Assembly (NCBI RefSeq): GCF_000372725.1
Contig: NW_005202176.1
Span: 229,152-293,151 of the forward strand
Length of the DNA stretch: 64,000 nucleotides
From: Emiliania huxleyi CCMP1516
Lineage: Eukaryota > Haptophyta > Isochrysidales > Noelaerhabdaceae
Direction of reading: 5' to 3'
How positions within the stretch are numbered: the first letter of the stretch is position 1; every line of letters starts with the position of its first letter. The translations under genes were made by a program, and so were the position numbers. This document shows positions 1-10,499 of the stretch, piece after piece. The notes under the pieces were generated by a model. That model had not been told where the DNA came from. It saw only the letters and a program-made list of their open reading frames with translations, and ran no database searches.

Positions 1-655
1 CGCTGAACTGCTTGCTGCTGCTGCTCGCTTTGTCCCAGGAGCCAGGTGCTTGTGTCTAATCGTAGTGGGGGCCCTGGCCCCCCTCTGTTTTCTGTTTTCT
101 GTTTTTCAAAACGCCCGCCCGCCCGCCACCCCGAGGTGGCTCGGCCCCCCACTGACCCAGAGATCAAAAAACGTCGGCCCAGACGGCAGACGCGGGCGGG
201 CACGTTAAAATCGTAATCCGTAAACATCTAAAAAGTAAAACACACAACACACACACACACACACCGCTCACCCACGCGCACTGGGCCTTGCACTTTCGTG
301 AATGCCGTGGGGCTCCTGTCGTCAGACGTGGAGACGCGAGGGTTGCCCCCCCTTGCCCCACCACCTCGTGTGTGTGGAGAAGTTTACCTTACCTTACCTT
401 ACCTAGTAAAATTCCACCCCGCCAGCAAGGTCGGGTGGGCGCTAGACACGGAGCGAGGGAAGCAGTGGAGCGGGAGCCGCAGCACGAGTGACGGAGGAGC
501 CAGGCCGGCGGCACCCCTCTGCGCTGTCGGCACCGGCGGCGCCGCTCGTACGAACTTCATTTTTTCGGGGACTCGACACTTGACTTGCGAAGACGGACGT
601 CCCGGTCGGCGGTCGGCAGAATCGTCATCGCCGCGCCCCCAAGCGCGCTGCAGCG
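1..655. other. Region without a recognised gene
   Basis: No coding region with family resemblance was seen. It holds short simple repeats: a CA run near 245-265 and four TTACC units near 384-402. The last 100 bases lie directly upstream of the RING-like frame and may be its 5' leader. Confidence 0.5.
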
Positions 656-1060
656 ATGCGAAGGAGCGTCTTCAACGAGGGGCCCGAGGACGCTCTGGTG
701 CCGGACAACGCCCCGCCAGAGATACGTAAGGCCACTGCCTGCTTCACCCGCCAAGCCAATACCACCGCCTGGCCGGTGCTGGGCAACGCTGCATGTGTCG
801 CAAGCATCATCGAGTGCTCCCGGTGCGGCCACCGCATGCATGTCAAGTGCGGCGAGATCTGGTTCCAGCAGAGGCGAACGTGCCCGTACTGCAGCGTGGC
901 GGACGACGGTGGCAACGTGCTTGAGATCAAGGCGAACGGGCCTGTTACGCTGCGGTACTGCCAGCCGGGCAAGCCCAGCCAAGGCACGCCCTCGCGGCTG
1001 ACCTCCACTGGTCCACCGCCCACTGGTCCCCGAGCCCACGTCGGCCGTGCACACGCATAG
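656..1060 (+). CDS. Small RING-H2-like zinc-binding protein
   Basis: A 134-residue frame opening at an ATG. Residues ~55-85 carry the second half of a RING-H2 finger: CGHRMHVKC (Cys-x-His-x2-His-x2-Cys) followed 11 residues later by CPYC. RING-H2 fingers recruit E2 enzymes and act as ubiquitin ligases. The first Cys pair is not in its usual position: ECSRC sits immediately before the His ligands, and other Cys lie at residues ~29 and ~47. So either the finger is degenerate or an upstream intron is missed. The tail is Pro/Thr-rich and low complexity. Alternative: a different treble-clef zinc ribbon. No targeting signal is seen. Confidence 0.5.
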   Translation: MRRSVFNEGPEDALVPDNAPPEIRKATACFTRQANTTAWPVLGNAACVASIIECSRCGHRMHVKCGEIWFQQRRTCPYCSVADDGGNVLEIKANGPVTLRYCQPGKPSQGTPSRLTSTGPPPTGPRAHVGRAHA

Positions 1061-1333
1061 GTGTTGGTAAGGGCAAGCTCGCGGCGCCGGAATGCGATCG
1101 CTCTCACTTCATCGTTGGCGCCTGAACAGTATCGGAGCTTGCACGCTACCACCACTTGATACGCTCGCCCCCTCAGAGGTCGCCTTCCTTCCGCGAGCGC
1201 GACCCTGCACGCGTGTACTCTGAATCCCCCCCAACATGCCCCCTAACACACCCCCTCTCCTGTCTTGAGCCGCCTCGTCTACTCTGCTGAGCATGTTATC
1301 CCTCTCGCCTCGTGTGTCGTGGTTGTAAAGAAA

Positions 1334-1431
1334 AAAGAAAGAAAAGAAACCCACGGGAGGGAGGACGGCACGCCGAAAAAGAAAGAAAGAAAACGGACAT
1401 GCCAAGGGAGGGATGGGAGGACGGCACGCCG
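1334..1431 (+). repeat. Purine-rich dispersed repeat R1, two tandem copies
   Basis: Two adjacent copies of a purine-rich block (A/G run, then GGGAGGGA, then GGACGGCACGCCG) lie between the RING-like gene and Hikeshi. Related blocks occur at 3609-3649 (reverse), 12293-12346 (forward) and, weaker, 61698-61726 (reverse). Each ends in the signature GCCAAGGGAGGGA or its complement. The remainder of 1061-1554 shows nothing recognisable. Confidence 0.6.
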
Positions 1432-1554
1432 CCACCACACAGGGATTTTAAGGAGAGGCACGCCGACTCGTGTGATCGGATTTCTTCAGTCGGGCCGCTG
1501 GCGCCGGGTGGGCGTCTGTTCGAGTGAGTTACGAACCACCGTGACGCTACCGCG

Positions 1555-2174
1555 ATGTCCTTCCACTGCATAGTGCCCGGTCACCCTCCGGTCAGTGCGA
1601 ACGCCTTCAAGCAGGTCGCGTCCAATCGCTGGATCGTCACGCTCGAGTGTCAGGAGGCAATCAACGAGGTGCGCTGTGATCACCCTGCACACTGTGCGCC
1701 CGTGCCACCGACGGCACGCCGCCGACGCGCGAGCAGGTCGTCGCTTTCGTCACTGAGCCCCTGGAGCCGAGCACTGCGCTCGGCTGCCACATCGCGTCGC
1801 CGCCTTTTGAGGAGTCGTCCTGGCACTACCTCGGGGCAATCACCGCGCAGGCGCCGTCGGTAGTGTTCAAGACGCGCCTGGTGTGGACGGCGCGCGACGC
1901 GCTGCCAACGTGCGTCCAGTTCGGGATCGAGCTGCAGCCCACCGCCCAGCTCGCTGCCCGGCCCGCAGAGATGGTCTCTGTTGAGGTGCTCGAGGCGGGC
2001 CGGCGCATAGGGAAGGACCTGTATGAGTACGTCGCCTCCTTTGCGGCTCCGGGAGGCGGGGTGCCGCCGCCCGGGTACATCGTCCTCCGCGGGGACGTCT
2101 TTGAGCGATGGCTAGCGCGCTTCAACGACAAGTGCGCGCGCTCTGGGCTCGACTGGCTGTACAACTCTGGCTGA
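1555..2174 (+). CDS. HIKESHI: Hikeshi (OPI10 family) Hsp70 nuclear import carrier
   Basis: Two exons, 1555-1668 and 1737-2174, joined across a 68-bp GT-AG intron in phase 0, give 183 residues (human Hikeshi is 197). The family pattern is clear in order: an N-terminal strand ending VTLECQEAINE, the block WHYLGAITAQAPSVVFK (compare human WQLLGFVTNGKPSAIFK), a CVQFGIEL strand, an acidic/aromatic helix DLYEYVASFA, and the C-terminal VFERWLARFNDK...LDWL helix (human KWYENFQRRL...LFWKT). In animals and yeast, Hikeshi binds FG-nucleoporins and carries Hsp70 into the nucleus under heat stress. The start Met is placed where the family starts. Downstream, 2175-2610 holds no recognised gene. Confidence 0.9.
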
Positions 2175-2610
2175 TGGCGTCGAGACGATACACGATAGAG
2201 CAGAAGCAGAGGAGGGAGAGGGTACGCTTAGGAAGCCGTCGCTTTAGCTCTTAGTGCTCCGGTCGTACTCAGGTAACACTCGCGTGTAGACGCGCACACT
2301 TTCTCCCGCCCGATCGAGCAAGATGTACACAATATGGTCAATGCACATATGCCGCTGCGGGTTTTTTACTCTTTTTGTGCATTTGTCGATTTTGTGGCCC
2401 CTCGCCGACGCGAGGCGTCAGGCGCATGTCGCGCACATGTTTACCGTGTGGTCGGTTCGTTACGCGGTTATTTACGTCATCTTCATGGAGCTAGCCAGAA
2501 AATAAACAATATGCCTCTGTGCGCGCTCTGTGCGGCCGGGCGGAGGGAACAAGACACGCTACCTACATGGTCCGTGTGTGTGAGTGGAGGCCCCCAGGGG
2601 AGTTGGGAGC

Positions 2611-3397
2611 TCAGAACAGCTTGCTGCCGGTGGCGAGCTCCTGCCCGACCATTCCGGCGATGGCAATCATCGCGAGCCGCCCGTTGTTGAGCTCCTTGGT
2701 CTGCATCTCGGCGAGGGCAGCGGCGTTGGACGGCTTGAGGCCGAGCGGGTCGAACCCGAGGTCGCCCGGGACGTGGTCCTTGCGGATGCCCCAGAGCTTG
2801 GTGCCCGGGTTCTCAAACGTGAAGACCGAGAAAACCTCGGCGACCGCGATGACGCCGACAACCACCGGCCAGAAGGTCTGGAGCGGCGTCTGCTGGAAGG
2901 CGACGTACGAGGGGGCGTCATCTGACGCGAACAGCGGATGGAACTGCTCGGCCACGGGGAAGCCCAGCGCGGCGAGCATCGCGACGCGCGCGTGCTTGAT
3001 CTCGACCTGACGAGACAAAGTTGAGGTGGGAGGCGGGAGGCTCGGGTGCTGGTGGCAGGGTGGCAGCTCGGGAGATTTGGCGGAGGAAACGGACCTCACG
3101 GAGGAAGCGGATCGTCTCCTCGTCGCGCTCGGCGCAGAAGTTGAGGGGGTCGAAGTAGCCGAGCGGAGCAGTCGCACCGGGAAGGGCAGCCGCGAACGTG
3201 GCGCCATTGAAGGTGGTGGGCGCAACGGAGTTAGAGGCGGTGTCCATCATGTCGGTGAGGTTGTCGACGTTCCAGCCCTCCTCGGGCTCCATCTCGTTGG
3301 CGAGGCGAATAGAGGCGGCGGCAGGGGCCGCCGTCGGGCGAATGACGCGCGCGGGCGCGGCGAAGGCGTTGGAGGTCGACGACACGAAGGAGAGCAT
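2611..3397 (-). CDS. Light-harvesting chlorophyll a/c-binding (FCP-type) protein
   Basis: Exons 3095-3397 and 2611-3006 (minus strand) join over an 88-bp GT-AG intron in phase 0 to give 232 residues, a normal FCP size. The N-terminus (MLSFVSSTSNAFAAPARV) is a short hydrophobic signal followed by an Ala-rich transit region, as expected for import into a secondary plastid. The first LHC helix carries EVEIKHARVAML; its Glu and the His/Arg pair are chlorophyll ligands and the helix-1/helix-3 ion pair. The second carries KELNNGRLAMIAIAGM. Between them lie a hydrophobic helix (WPVVVGVIAVAEVFSVF) and the stromal motif GDLGFDPLGL. The protein binds chlorophyll and probably fucoxanthin in thylakoid antennae. 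Confidence 0.93.
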
Positions 3398-3815
3398 GGT
3401 TGCGTGGTTGATCTGCTGGAAAATTCCGGGAAAACGGAAGAAGGAGGGAAGTGGACCAAAGGTTCTTTTAAAAAATGAGAGAAAGTTCCAAGACCAGTCA
3501 GGAGCAGGAGAGCCCCACCTGTGCCCCTGATCGTCCTTCCAAAATCCTGCTCGTGCAGGTGGGGAGGATGACCCTGACACTGACACCCTGTCCTCCTCCC
3601 CTATGCCCTATCCCTCGTTTGGCTTGTCTGTTTTCTTTCTTTCTTTCTGCTCCAAGACCAAATGGTGCGTAATGGACACACAGCGCATGGCCATCGCACA
3701 CAGCGCTATAGACTCTGCTCCGCCAACTGACTCCGTGCCGCATCGCTCATGCGGACTCTCGCGGTCACTCCCTGTACCTTGACGGCCCTACCATCACAGC
3801 TGACGCGGCCAGCCC
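3398..3815. other. Intergenic, with reverse copy of repeat R1
   Basis: This is the upstream region of the light-harvesting gene. Positions 3609-3649 hold the complement of the R1 purine repeat (TCCCTCGTTTGGCTTGTC then TTTC units). Nothing else is recognised. Confidence 0.5.
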
Positions 3816-4427
3816 TCACGCGACCGGTGCGGGCATGGCGCGCAGCCTCGCGGCGCGCTCGCGGTCGTCGCGCGCGCTCGGCGCGTCGCGCAGCATCTCG
3901 TGCACGTCCGCCCGCTGCTCGAGCAGCAGCGTCAGCAGATGCGCCGCCCGGCCCTTGAGACTCGACGCCTCCTGCAGCGCCTCGGTGAGGAGCGCCAAGG
4001 CCTCACCACCCTTATTGGAGCGCAGCGCCCGCATCGCGTACATGCGCCGCAGCCACGCTCGCTGCGCCGCCTCTGGCACGGTCACGCCCACATGGTCCAG
4101 GAGCGCAGCGCACGATGACGGCTTGTAGACGTCGTGGAAGACGTCCGACGGGCCGCCGTCGGTGGTGACCACGTTGGGGCCGGACCCGCAGCCGCCCAGG
4201 CAGCCGCACGCCTGGACGCGGCTTGCCGCGAAGGCCTCCTGCAGCGTCGCGAGCGCCACTCCGCCGTTCTGGTTGGAGTTGGCCTGATCGGAGGCGGCAG
4301 CCAGCGCAAAGAGGGAATCGAGTGTGTCCGCCGAGCCCGCCTTGCGGCAGACGCTATTCTTGCAGATTCTGAGGCCGATGGGATGTATGGAGAGAACCGC
4401 GGCAGCGAGCAGGGTGGCAGCTATCAT
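3816..4427 (-). CDS. Thioredoxin-like [2Fe-2S] ferredoxin with helical (TPR-like) tail
   Basis: A 204-residue protein taken from the ATG at 4427, which gives a hydrophobic leader (MIAATLLAAAVLSIHP); an in-frame start 81 bases upstream is less likely. Residues 20-32 read RICKNSVCRKAGS, the first two ligands (Cys22, Cys27) of the thioredoxin-fold ferredoxin family. The second pair comes from ACGCLGGCGSGPNVV (Cys74/76 and Cys80). The C-terminal 70 residues are amphipathic helices resembling one or two TPR units (AWLRRMYAMRALRSNKGGEAL). In plants and algae such proteins are plastid-located. The leader fits plastid or secretory routing. The redox partner is unknown. Confidence 0.75.
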   Translation of the reverse strand: MIAATLLAAAVLSIHPIGLRICKNSVCRKAGSADTLDSLFALAAASDQANSNQNGGVALATLQEAFAASRVQACGCLGGCGSGPNVVTTDGGPSDVFHDVYKPSSCAALLDHVGVTVPEAAQRAWLRRMYAMRALRSNKGGEALALLTEALQEASSLKGRAAHLLTLLLEQRADVHEMLRDAPSARDDRERAARLRAMPAPVA

Positions 4428-4535
4428 TTTTCGATGAGATGAGTGGTGAGAGGCAGGTGATGTGAGATGGCCGAAGCTTTCTTTTATCAGAAACTGCTCA
4501 TGGACCATGCATAAGAAAGGGATCCGCCTGTGTTA

Positions 4536-6587
4536 CTACACTCTGTGCGAGTCGGCGTACGTGTAGTCATCCACATACGGCGGGGGGTGCGAGGGCGAAG
4601 GCCGCATCTCACTGCTGCCGCGCCGGAGGAAGTTGAAGTTCAAGTTGAGCCGGTTGATCATGTTGTTGTAGTTGCGCTCGACGTCAGCCTGCGCCATGCG
4701 TAGGGGCGGGGGGGGAGGGGTCGGCTGGGGGGGGGAGGAGGCAACGCGCAGCTTCCACAGCTTCCGCAGCTTCCGCGCGCGCACCGCAAACTCGTCGGAT
4801 ATCACCCCGTCGTCGCCTTGCGCCAGCATCGCCAAAATATCGCTCTCCACCTGGGGCGCGTGCCTGCGTTACCGCCCGCGCCATAGTGGGGTGGGCCGGG
4901 GGCACTCTGGAGCCCGCCTGATTCGCGTACTCCGGGTCCTTTGCCCAGGCGAGGCGATGGCTCTCGCCGCCCAACGGGTCGAGGAAGGGATTGACCATCC
5001 CTTCCGGCAGCTGCCCCGGGTTGACGACGCGGGTGGACGAGCCGATCAGCTCGCCTTTAGCAGCAACGCGGATCCATCCTAGTGTGGTGCTGAGCCGAAG
5101 CGCGTGAGGGCGCGTCAGGCCCACCGGAGCACATGTGCGACATCGCATTCGCGTGGATGGCCCGCAGGATCTTTTCAACCTCAAAGTCGATGGCATCGTG
5201 CCCAAAGGGGTTGGAGAGCTGCGAGAAGGGGGGGGAGGAGGGCGAGGACGGATGAGAGGAGAGGCCGAATGCTGCCGCACAGCAGGTTCGAGGCAGCGAG
5301 CGGGCCTGTACGGCGATGCCGCGCATGCCAAGCAGCACGACCTTTGGGCCAGGGCACGGCTCTCGGGCACACGGCCCTCGCCGTCGGGGAAAGAGGGCCA
5401 TAGGCGAGGGCGAGCGATTGGGCAAGGAGCGGGTCGCCGCGCCGTAAAGAAGGCGAGGATCGGTATGGATAGGAAGACCTTCAGGTCGGGGAACGACGCG
5501 AGAGAGTACGAGATGACGAGCAGCTGCACCTGCGTGCGGGGTGCGCGGGCGGCAGCGCCTGCGATAAGCGGTGCGCCCGGGCGGTCGTGGCGGCCGGGTG
5601 GTCGGGCGGATGCACAATCATCAGGATGTTGAGCAAGTGAAAGTATCCTATTGCGTCCAGCCCAGGTGACTGGTGGCGTAGCTGCGGGAGGGCGAGGAGC
5701 CGCGCAGTGAAGCGAGGCCGACGGGGACCGGCTGCTTGACCATGTTGATGATCTGGCTCGCGTGGTTGCGAAACGCCCAGGTCACGCCAGTGAAGCGATG
5801 TGTGATGAGCTCGCGCGAAATGTCGGGGTACGAGTCGCCTTCCCGCGCGAGCAACGCTCTGACGTGCTCCAGCGCCCAGCAGAGAGGGATGAACTGCTTC
5901 ATCCCCTTGTACGCCTTGATCGTGGCAACCTCGTCCTGGCTCATGGTATCGCGCATCCTGCGAGAGAGCCGGGGCGCCCGTGAAGCAGTGCGCCGGCAGC
6001 TGCGGCGGGGTGGCGCCACCGGGGAAGGCGCACTGCATCATCTTCCATTCGTTCTCCTGGATGCCCTGGTCATACACCGCATAGAAGGAGAGGTGCGCCG
6101 ATGCGAGGAAGAAGCGGAGCGCGTTCCAGCGGAACGTCGACCTGACAAGGCGCGGTGCGAGCTGTATCGGGCGCCCGGCCATTGCTCCTCTGCCTTGCGC
6201 GTGTGCGAGCCTGTATGGCTCCTCGACCGCCTCGGAGTAGACCTTGCAGAGCGAGACCCACTCCATGGTCCGGCCACCGATGCCGAGCACATGGCCGTAA
6301 AAGGTGTAAAAGCGGTTGTACATGGCGTTGCCGTAAAAAATGACGAAAAAGAAGAGCAGCGAGGAGCACAGCGTCCCAATCTTCCAGTCGAGCACCGGAA
6401 GAGGGTGAGGGGACATGCCGGTCTCTATCCGGCCGTCGAGCAGCAGAAAGATGATGTGGGAGGACATCGTGAGCCAAAAGATGGGGCCAAAGAACGCGCC
6501 GACGAGGACGGTCCCCCGCCACATGCAGAGGAGCCGTGGCAGCCCGCACCATCCAGTGAGGTCGCCGGCATCGTATTCGATCGTCAT
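4536..6587 (-). CDS. Bestrophin-family anion channel
   Basis: A multi-exon gene starting at the ATG at 6587 (MTIEYDAGDL) and ending at the stop at 4536. The first exon encodes the family opening (cytosolic strand, then CMWRGTVL, then membrane helices) and YGNAMYNRFYTFYGH. Later exons give PLCWALEHVRALL, FRNHASQIINMVKQPVPV|GYFHLLNILMIVH, VQLLVISYSLASF and the diagnostic acidic motif NPFGHDAIDFEVEKIL (the bestrophin Ca clasp region is NPFGxDxxDxE). The last exons are hydrophilic and end YADSHRV. Several joins need GC donors (CAG|GC, G|GC). Exon limits are approximate. Algal bestrophins conduct chloride or bicarbonate, some in thylakoids near the pyrenoid. Whether this one is plastidic cannot be told: no clear transit peptide is visible. 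Confidence 0.8.
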
Positions 6588-6730
6588 AGCTGGGGCAGGC
6601 GCTCCATGGGCGCAACCATCCCCGGCAATCACGACTTTACTTTTGCCATTGAGGCAAAAGTGCGCATTCAATTGCCCCATTCTTGACGCGAGCAGGCGCA
6701 GTGGGGAGGCTCTGCAGCGCATGGCCTTTT

Positions 6731-7219
6731 ACACCCCCCACAGCAAATCGGTTTTTGCCCTTAACTAGTGCCGTTTTCGTTGGACCAATTTTCGCTTAAC
6801 CGTTGGTCGGTTTGAGCACTATTTCAGCCAACGCCCACAGCAAATCGGTGAAAACCTGCTCTGCGAGAGCGAGTTTTGTGGCTTAATCCGGCTTCCGTCG
6901 GCCGTCCCGTGACTCATCGCGCCGCCGCGTTGCACATTGGACACATGCTCTAGGTCTAGCGCCTCGCCGAGGCGCACAATAGTCCCCAGTCTGGCAACGG
7001 CCAGTTCTGTCATCCTGGTGCTCAAGGAAACGGAAAGCGGCGAAAGCCGACGGTTGGTAGGAATGGGGCTCTGGCCAGATTTGGGCTTGGAGTGGCTGCG
7101 TCGAGTTTTGGATCTCGACGCGTCGATAATAGTGCGAGTTTTTTTGGCCCATTTTGCGCTTGGCATCGCTGGGAAATCGCACTATTTAAGGGCAAAAACC
7201 GATTTGCTGTGGGGGGCGT
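6731..7219. mobile_element. Small terminal-inverted-repeat (MITE-like) DNA element
   Basis: Positions 6731-6764 and 7186-7219 are 34-base inverted repeats with one mismatch; each contains CCCCCCACAGCAAATCGG and TTTTTGCCCTTAA. A third partial copy of the tip (CCACAGCAAATCGGTG) lies inside at 6834-6850. The body is 489 bp with no convincing transposase. No clear target-site duplication was found, so the true ends may differ by a few bases. Confidence 0.65.
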
Positions 7220-9292
7220 TATAGTTGTGAAAGTGGTGCTTGCTGTTGCCCTCGCCGTGTAAGTGTCCCACTTATCGAATTTGTGCAGGCGAGAGTACTC
7301 GTCCGAATTCCGGCGTTTTTCATAATTCTCACCCTACTATACTACAAGTACTCTCATAGCTCGTTCGACTAATTACTCGTATGCAGTACACTCGCTATCC
7401 CCGGACCCACAGCGGAGCTGCGGGACCAGTGCCCCATCACATGACCCTAGTAGAGTCATAGGGAGGAGGAGACAATCGAGCCACAATCGCCGCTCGGGAG
7501 CGATTCTAAGATCAGGCCTGCCACTGGGCGAAAATCGGCCGTCCCTCAGTGCTTCCAGCCTGCCCGCTTCAGTTTCCTCAATTGGCTCGAATTTTGCTTG
7601 TAGAAAAAAGAATAGCGCCGATCGCGGGCCGCCGGAGCGGGCATTTCGAAGTGGTCAGCGGGCATTTCGAAGTGGTGCGGCGGCAGGCTGCCACCGCTGC
7701 CCGGGCGCCCCGAGCGGCGGCGGAGGGCCGCCCAGGCCACCACCAGTGCCCCTCCCACCGGCAGCGCGGCGGCAGCGGCGCCGACCGCCCCTCCATCAGC
7801 GGTGGCGCGACGGCTGTCGTCGGGGCGCCGGCAGGTGCCGCGCGCAGAGGGTGCCACCGGACCGGCCGACGCGCGCCCGGCGGAGCCTTCGTCGTGCATG
7901 GCGGGCCGAGCACCCCCGCGTCGCTTCTCGGCGCATTGGAGAGCAGAGGAAGCTGCTGGCGTCGCCGCTGGGATCGGCGGCGGCGCCAGCAGCGTTCTCG
8001 GATCTGAAGCCGACTTTGAGCGCCGATCGATCGATCTGAGGGCTGGCCGATGGGTGGCGCTGGGACATCGCCGCCGCCGCGGAGGCCGGCGGCGACCAGA
8101 GGAGCGGTTGGGGCGCGTGGCGCATATGTTACCTGCCAAAAGTGAGCATTCAAGTGTGCTTCGAGATTTATTCGAGATTTGTAACTTAGATTTTCGTTTC
8201 CAGCGGGGAGGTGGCAGACCTGATCTTAGAATCGCTCTCGGCGCGACAATTCATGGACCGACTGAGGCTCGAGCTGCTTCTCGGGCACAGGGGGACCGAA
8301 ACTAGTCAAGCCCGCGCCGGCCAAGACAACGACGACAGCGACGAGGGCGCAAGGAGCGACGACGAGGAGACACCCGACCACGCAGCAGAGCCAGGACCGA
8401 GCGAGCAACCACCCGAAACGGGCCATCCGAACGATGGCAGCCAGGCAGACGACGAATTTACAGTCATGGAGGCGTAGACGAAGAACAGCCAGAGCACGAG
8501 GCATCCCAGCCGCCGAGGAAGCGGGGACGATTTGAGAACGAACGGAGCGATTCGATGAGTCAGGGAGAGGGGGCGAGCCAGCAGCATGACGAGGGCGAGG
8601 AGCAGATGACGAAAGCGCAGAGGAAGCGGGAGCGCCAACGAAAGGAGGGCCCGCCACGGAAGCCTAGAGATAATTTCAGACGGAGACGCGCTGACCAACC
8701 GTACTAAGCCGACAGAGGAAGGGGGCTCCGAAAGGCCGCGCATGCCCCCGCATGCCGGGCGAATAGGCAGGTCACAGACCTCCCCCTTCCCGATGAACGT
8801 GGTTCATGGTGGGTGTTCTGTTCATAACGCTACTTACTTGTAACCACGATCGATGCGAGGACGCAAGTCCACCAAACTCGGCCATTCCAACGGCCAGACC
8901 GCTCGCTTAAGGCTGATTGGCTAGACGAGCGGTCTACCTCCGACAGGGCGGTCCGACAGCGCGTGGATCCGGCCCGCCCCGGCGGGTTACGGTTTATTTA
9001 GCGCGCCGACAGACCGCCCTCTCCATCACCCTCGCCCAGGGATCTACAATGCTGTCTTAAGGTCCGACAGGTTCGGCACCGGGCACCGCCTCGGTATACA
9101 AAATGCGCCTGCGGGCGGACCCTTACAGATCACAGATCACAGATCATAGATCTAGGGAGGGTCACCCTGCTCCCTCATGCAAGCTGGGAGAGTCAAATGG
9201 GCATCCGCTCGTTGGACACACCGCAATCGTCCTTGCTGGCGTGATCGACCTGCACCTCCGAACTCGACAGTCGCACGTTGTGACGGGGGGTG
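7220..9292. other. Long region without a recognised gene; two inverted repeats
   Basis: Open frames here are low-complexity Ala/Arg/Pro shadows or lack an ATG. A stretch near 8211-8477 encodes an acidic, Asp/Glu-rich run followed by Lys/Arg-rich sequence, but starts at GTG and matches nothing known to me. Positions 8896-8905 and 8926-8935 form a perfect 10-bp stem (AGACCGCTCG). Positions 8945-8953 and 9012-9020 form a 9-bp stem (AGGGCGGTC). The short unit GGCATTTCGAAGTGGT is repeated twice near 7638-7675. Confidence 0.4.
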
Positions 9293-10075
9293 ATGTGGTC
9301 GGTACGGACAGAGACATTGGGCCCGAGATGGGGCACAGGCCATCCCATAGTGCAGCTCGAGGATGGCTGGCCGCGCTGGCAGCGCTGCGCTAAAGGAATG
9401 GTTGGCTTGCAATCCTGCCGCCCAAATGTGCCATCGAGCGTCGGAGGCTGCAACCAGACTGCGACTATCGGTGGTATGGGCCCGCAGCGTGGCCTCGACC
9501 GCTTTGGGTACTGGAGGCAGAGCGACTGCATCGGGTCACCCTTGCCGTTCCTGGATGACAACACACTCGTGCCCGTCGTCCACATCGCGCAGCGCGCCTT
9601 CTACCCGCGTCCGAAGCTGCGCGAAGGGGGGCTCAAGGGCTGCTGGTTCTTTGTCGCTCCGGGCAGTGACACGTACATTTCTATCGGTCGGAGTCTTCGC
9701 GCGGGTACGCGCGTGAGGGCGGTGCAGCTGCTCGGATTGAACATGACATTGCCACCTCACTATCCGTTTGCGCTGGACTACCAGCCTGTGTGCGAAGCTA
9801 CGCAGAAGCTCGGTTTCGACACGATTCAGTACCACAACCAGACGCGGGTGCGGAGGTTCACGGATGCCATCCCTGAAATCGTCGTGTGTCGACGCGAGTG
9901 CACCGACTCGAAGCCCTCCTTTGATGACGCATGCGCTGGAAACATCACGGTGTATCGAGGAGATGGCAGCCGGTGCTCTTGCGACAACAAGCAGCGAATC
10001 CTGAATTGCGCGGGCACGCCAGCGGGCGAGACTGAAACGAATGGCGAGAACGGCCACGCCTCGCTCCATCCATAG
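9293..10075 (+). CDS. Probable secreted cysteine-containing protein of unknown function
   Basis: A frame of 260 residues from the ATG at 9293. No family was recognised. The middle reads GCWFFVAPGSDTYISIGRSL and is followed by PVCEATQKLGFDTIQ, EIVVCRRECTDSKPS, DDACAGN and CSCDN, a spaced-Cys pattern typical of extracellular domains. It also has possible N-glycosylation sites (NMT, NQT, NIT). The N-terminal 45 residues look unlike a signal peptide, so a signal-encoding exon probably lies upstream and the true start is uncertain. The tail after the last Cys is short and polar. Positions 10076-10499 hold no gene. Confidence 0.5.
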   Translation: MWSVRTETLGPRWGTGHPIVQLEDGWPRWQRCAKGMVGLQSCRPNVPSSVGGCNQTATIGGMGPQRGLDRFGYWRQSDCIGSPLPFLDDNTLVPVVHIAQRAFYPRPKLREGGLKGCWFFVAPGSDTYISIGRSLRAGTRVRAVQLLGLNMTLPPHYPFALDYQPVCEATQKLGFDTIQYHNQTRVRRFTDAIPEIVVCRRECTDSKPSFDDACAGNITVYRGDGSRCSCDNKQRILNCAGTPAGETETNGENGHASLHP

Positions 10076-10499
10076 CCGTCAAAGCAGGCGGCATCGATTT
10101 CGCGCGAACGCAGCGTTGCCAGGTGACTCTCCCAGCGATTATGCTCGAGGCGGAAGGCAATGTCATCGAGAGGCCGCGGCCGCTCCCGCGGCTGCAGCCG
10201 CACCGGCTGCCTAGCCCGCTAGCCGGCTGGCGGCCGCAGGCCGCCCATGAATGCGACGACGGCCGCAATTGCCGCCCTCCTCGCCCAGCGCATTGCTTAG
10301 TGGTGCGCTCGCCTCCCTCCTGCGCGACGCTCATTCGAACGCGTTCTTGTCTGTCTCGGCGCGCGCGCAGCGCGCGAAAGAGGTGAGGTGTGAAGAGGGG
10401 GGTCGTGTCCGGTGTGAAGGGTAACCCACGGAAGGTATCAACTAGGGGCCCAATGCGGATTCAAGAGGGTATCAGAGTATAGCCTTAGGGTATGATTCG

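Noticed and set aside
8840-8950. Possible tRNA or small structured RNA around GCGAGGACGCAAGTCC
   Set aside because: No cloverleaf, no TTCGA T-arm and no acceptor stem could be drawn. Only two simple inverted repeats are present.
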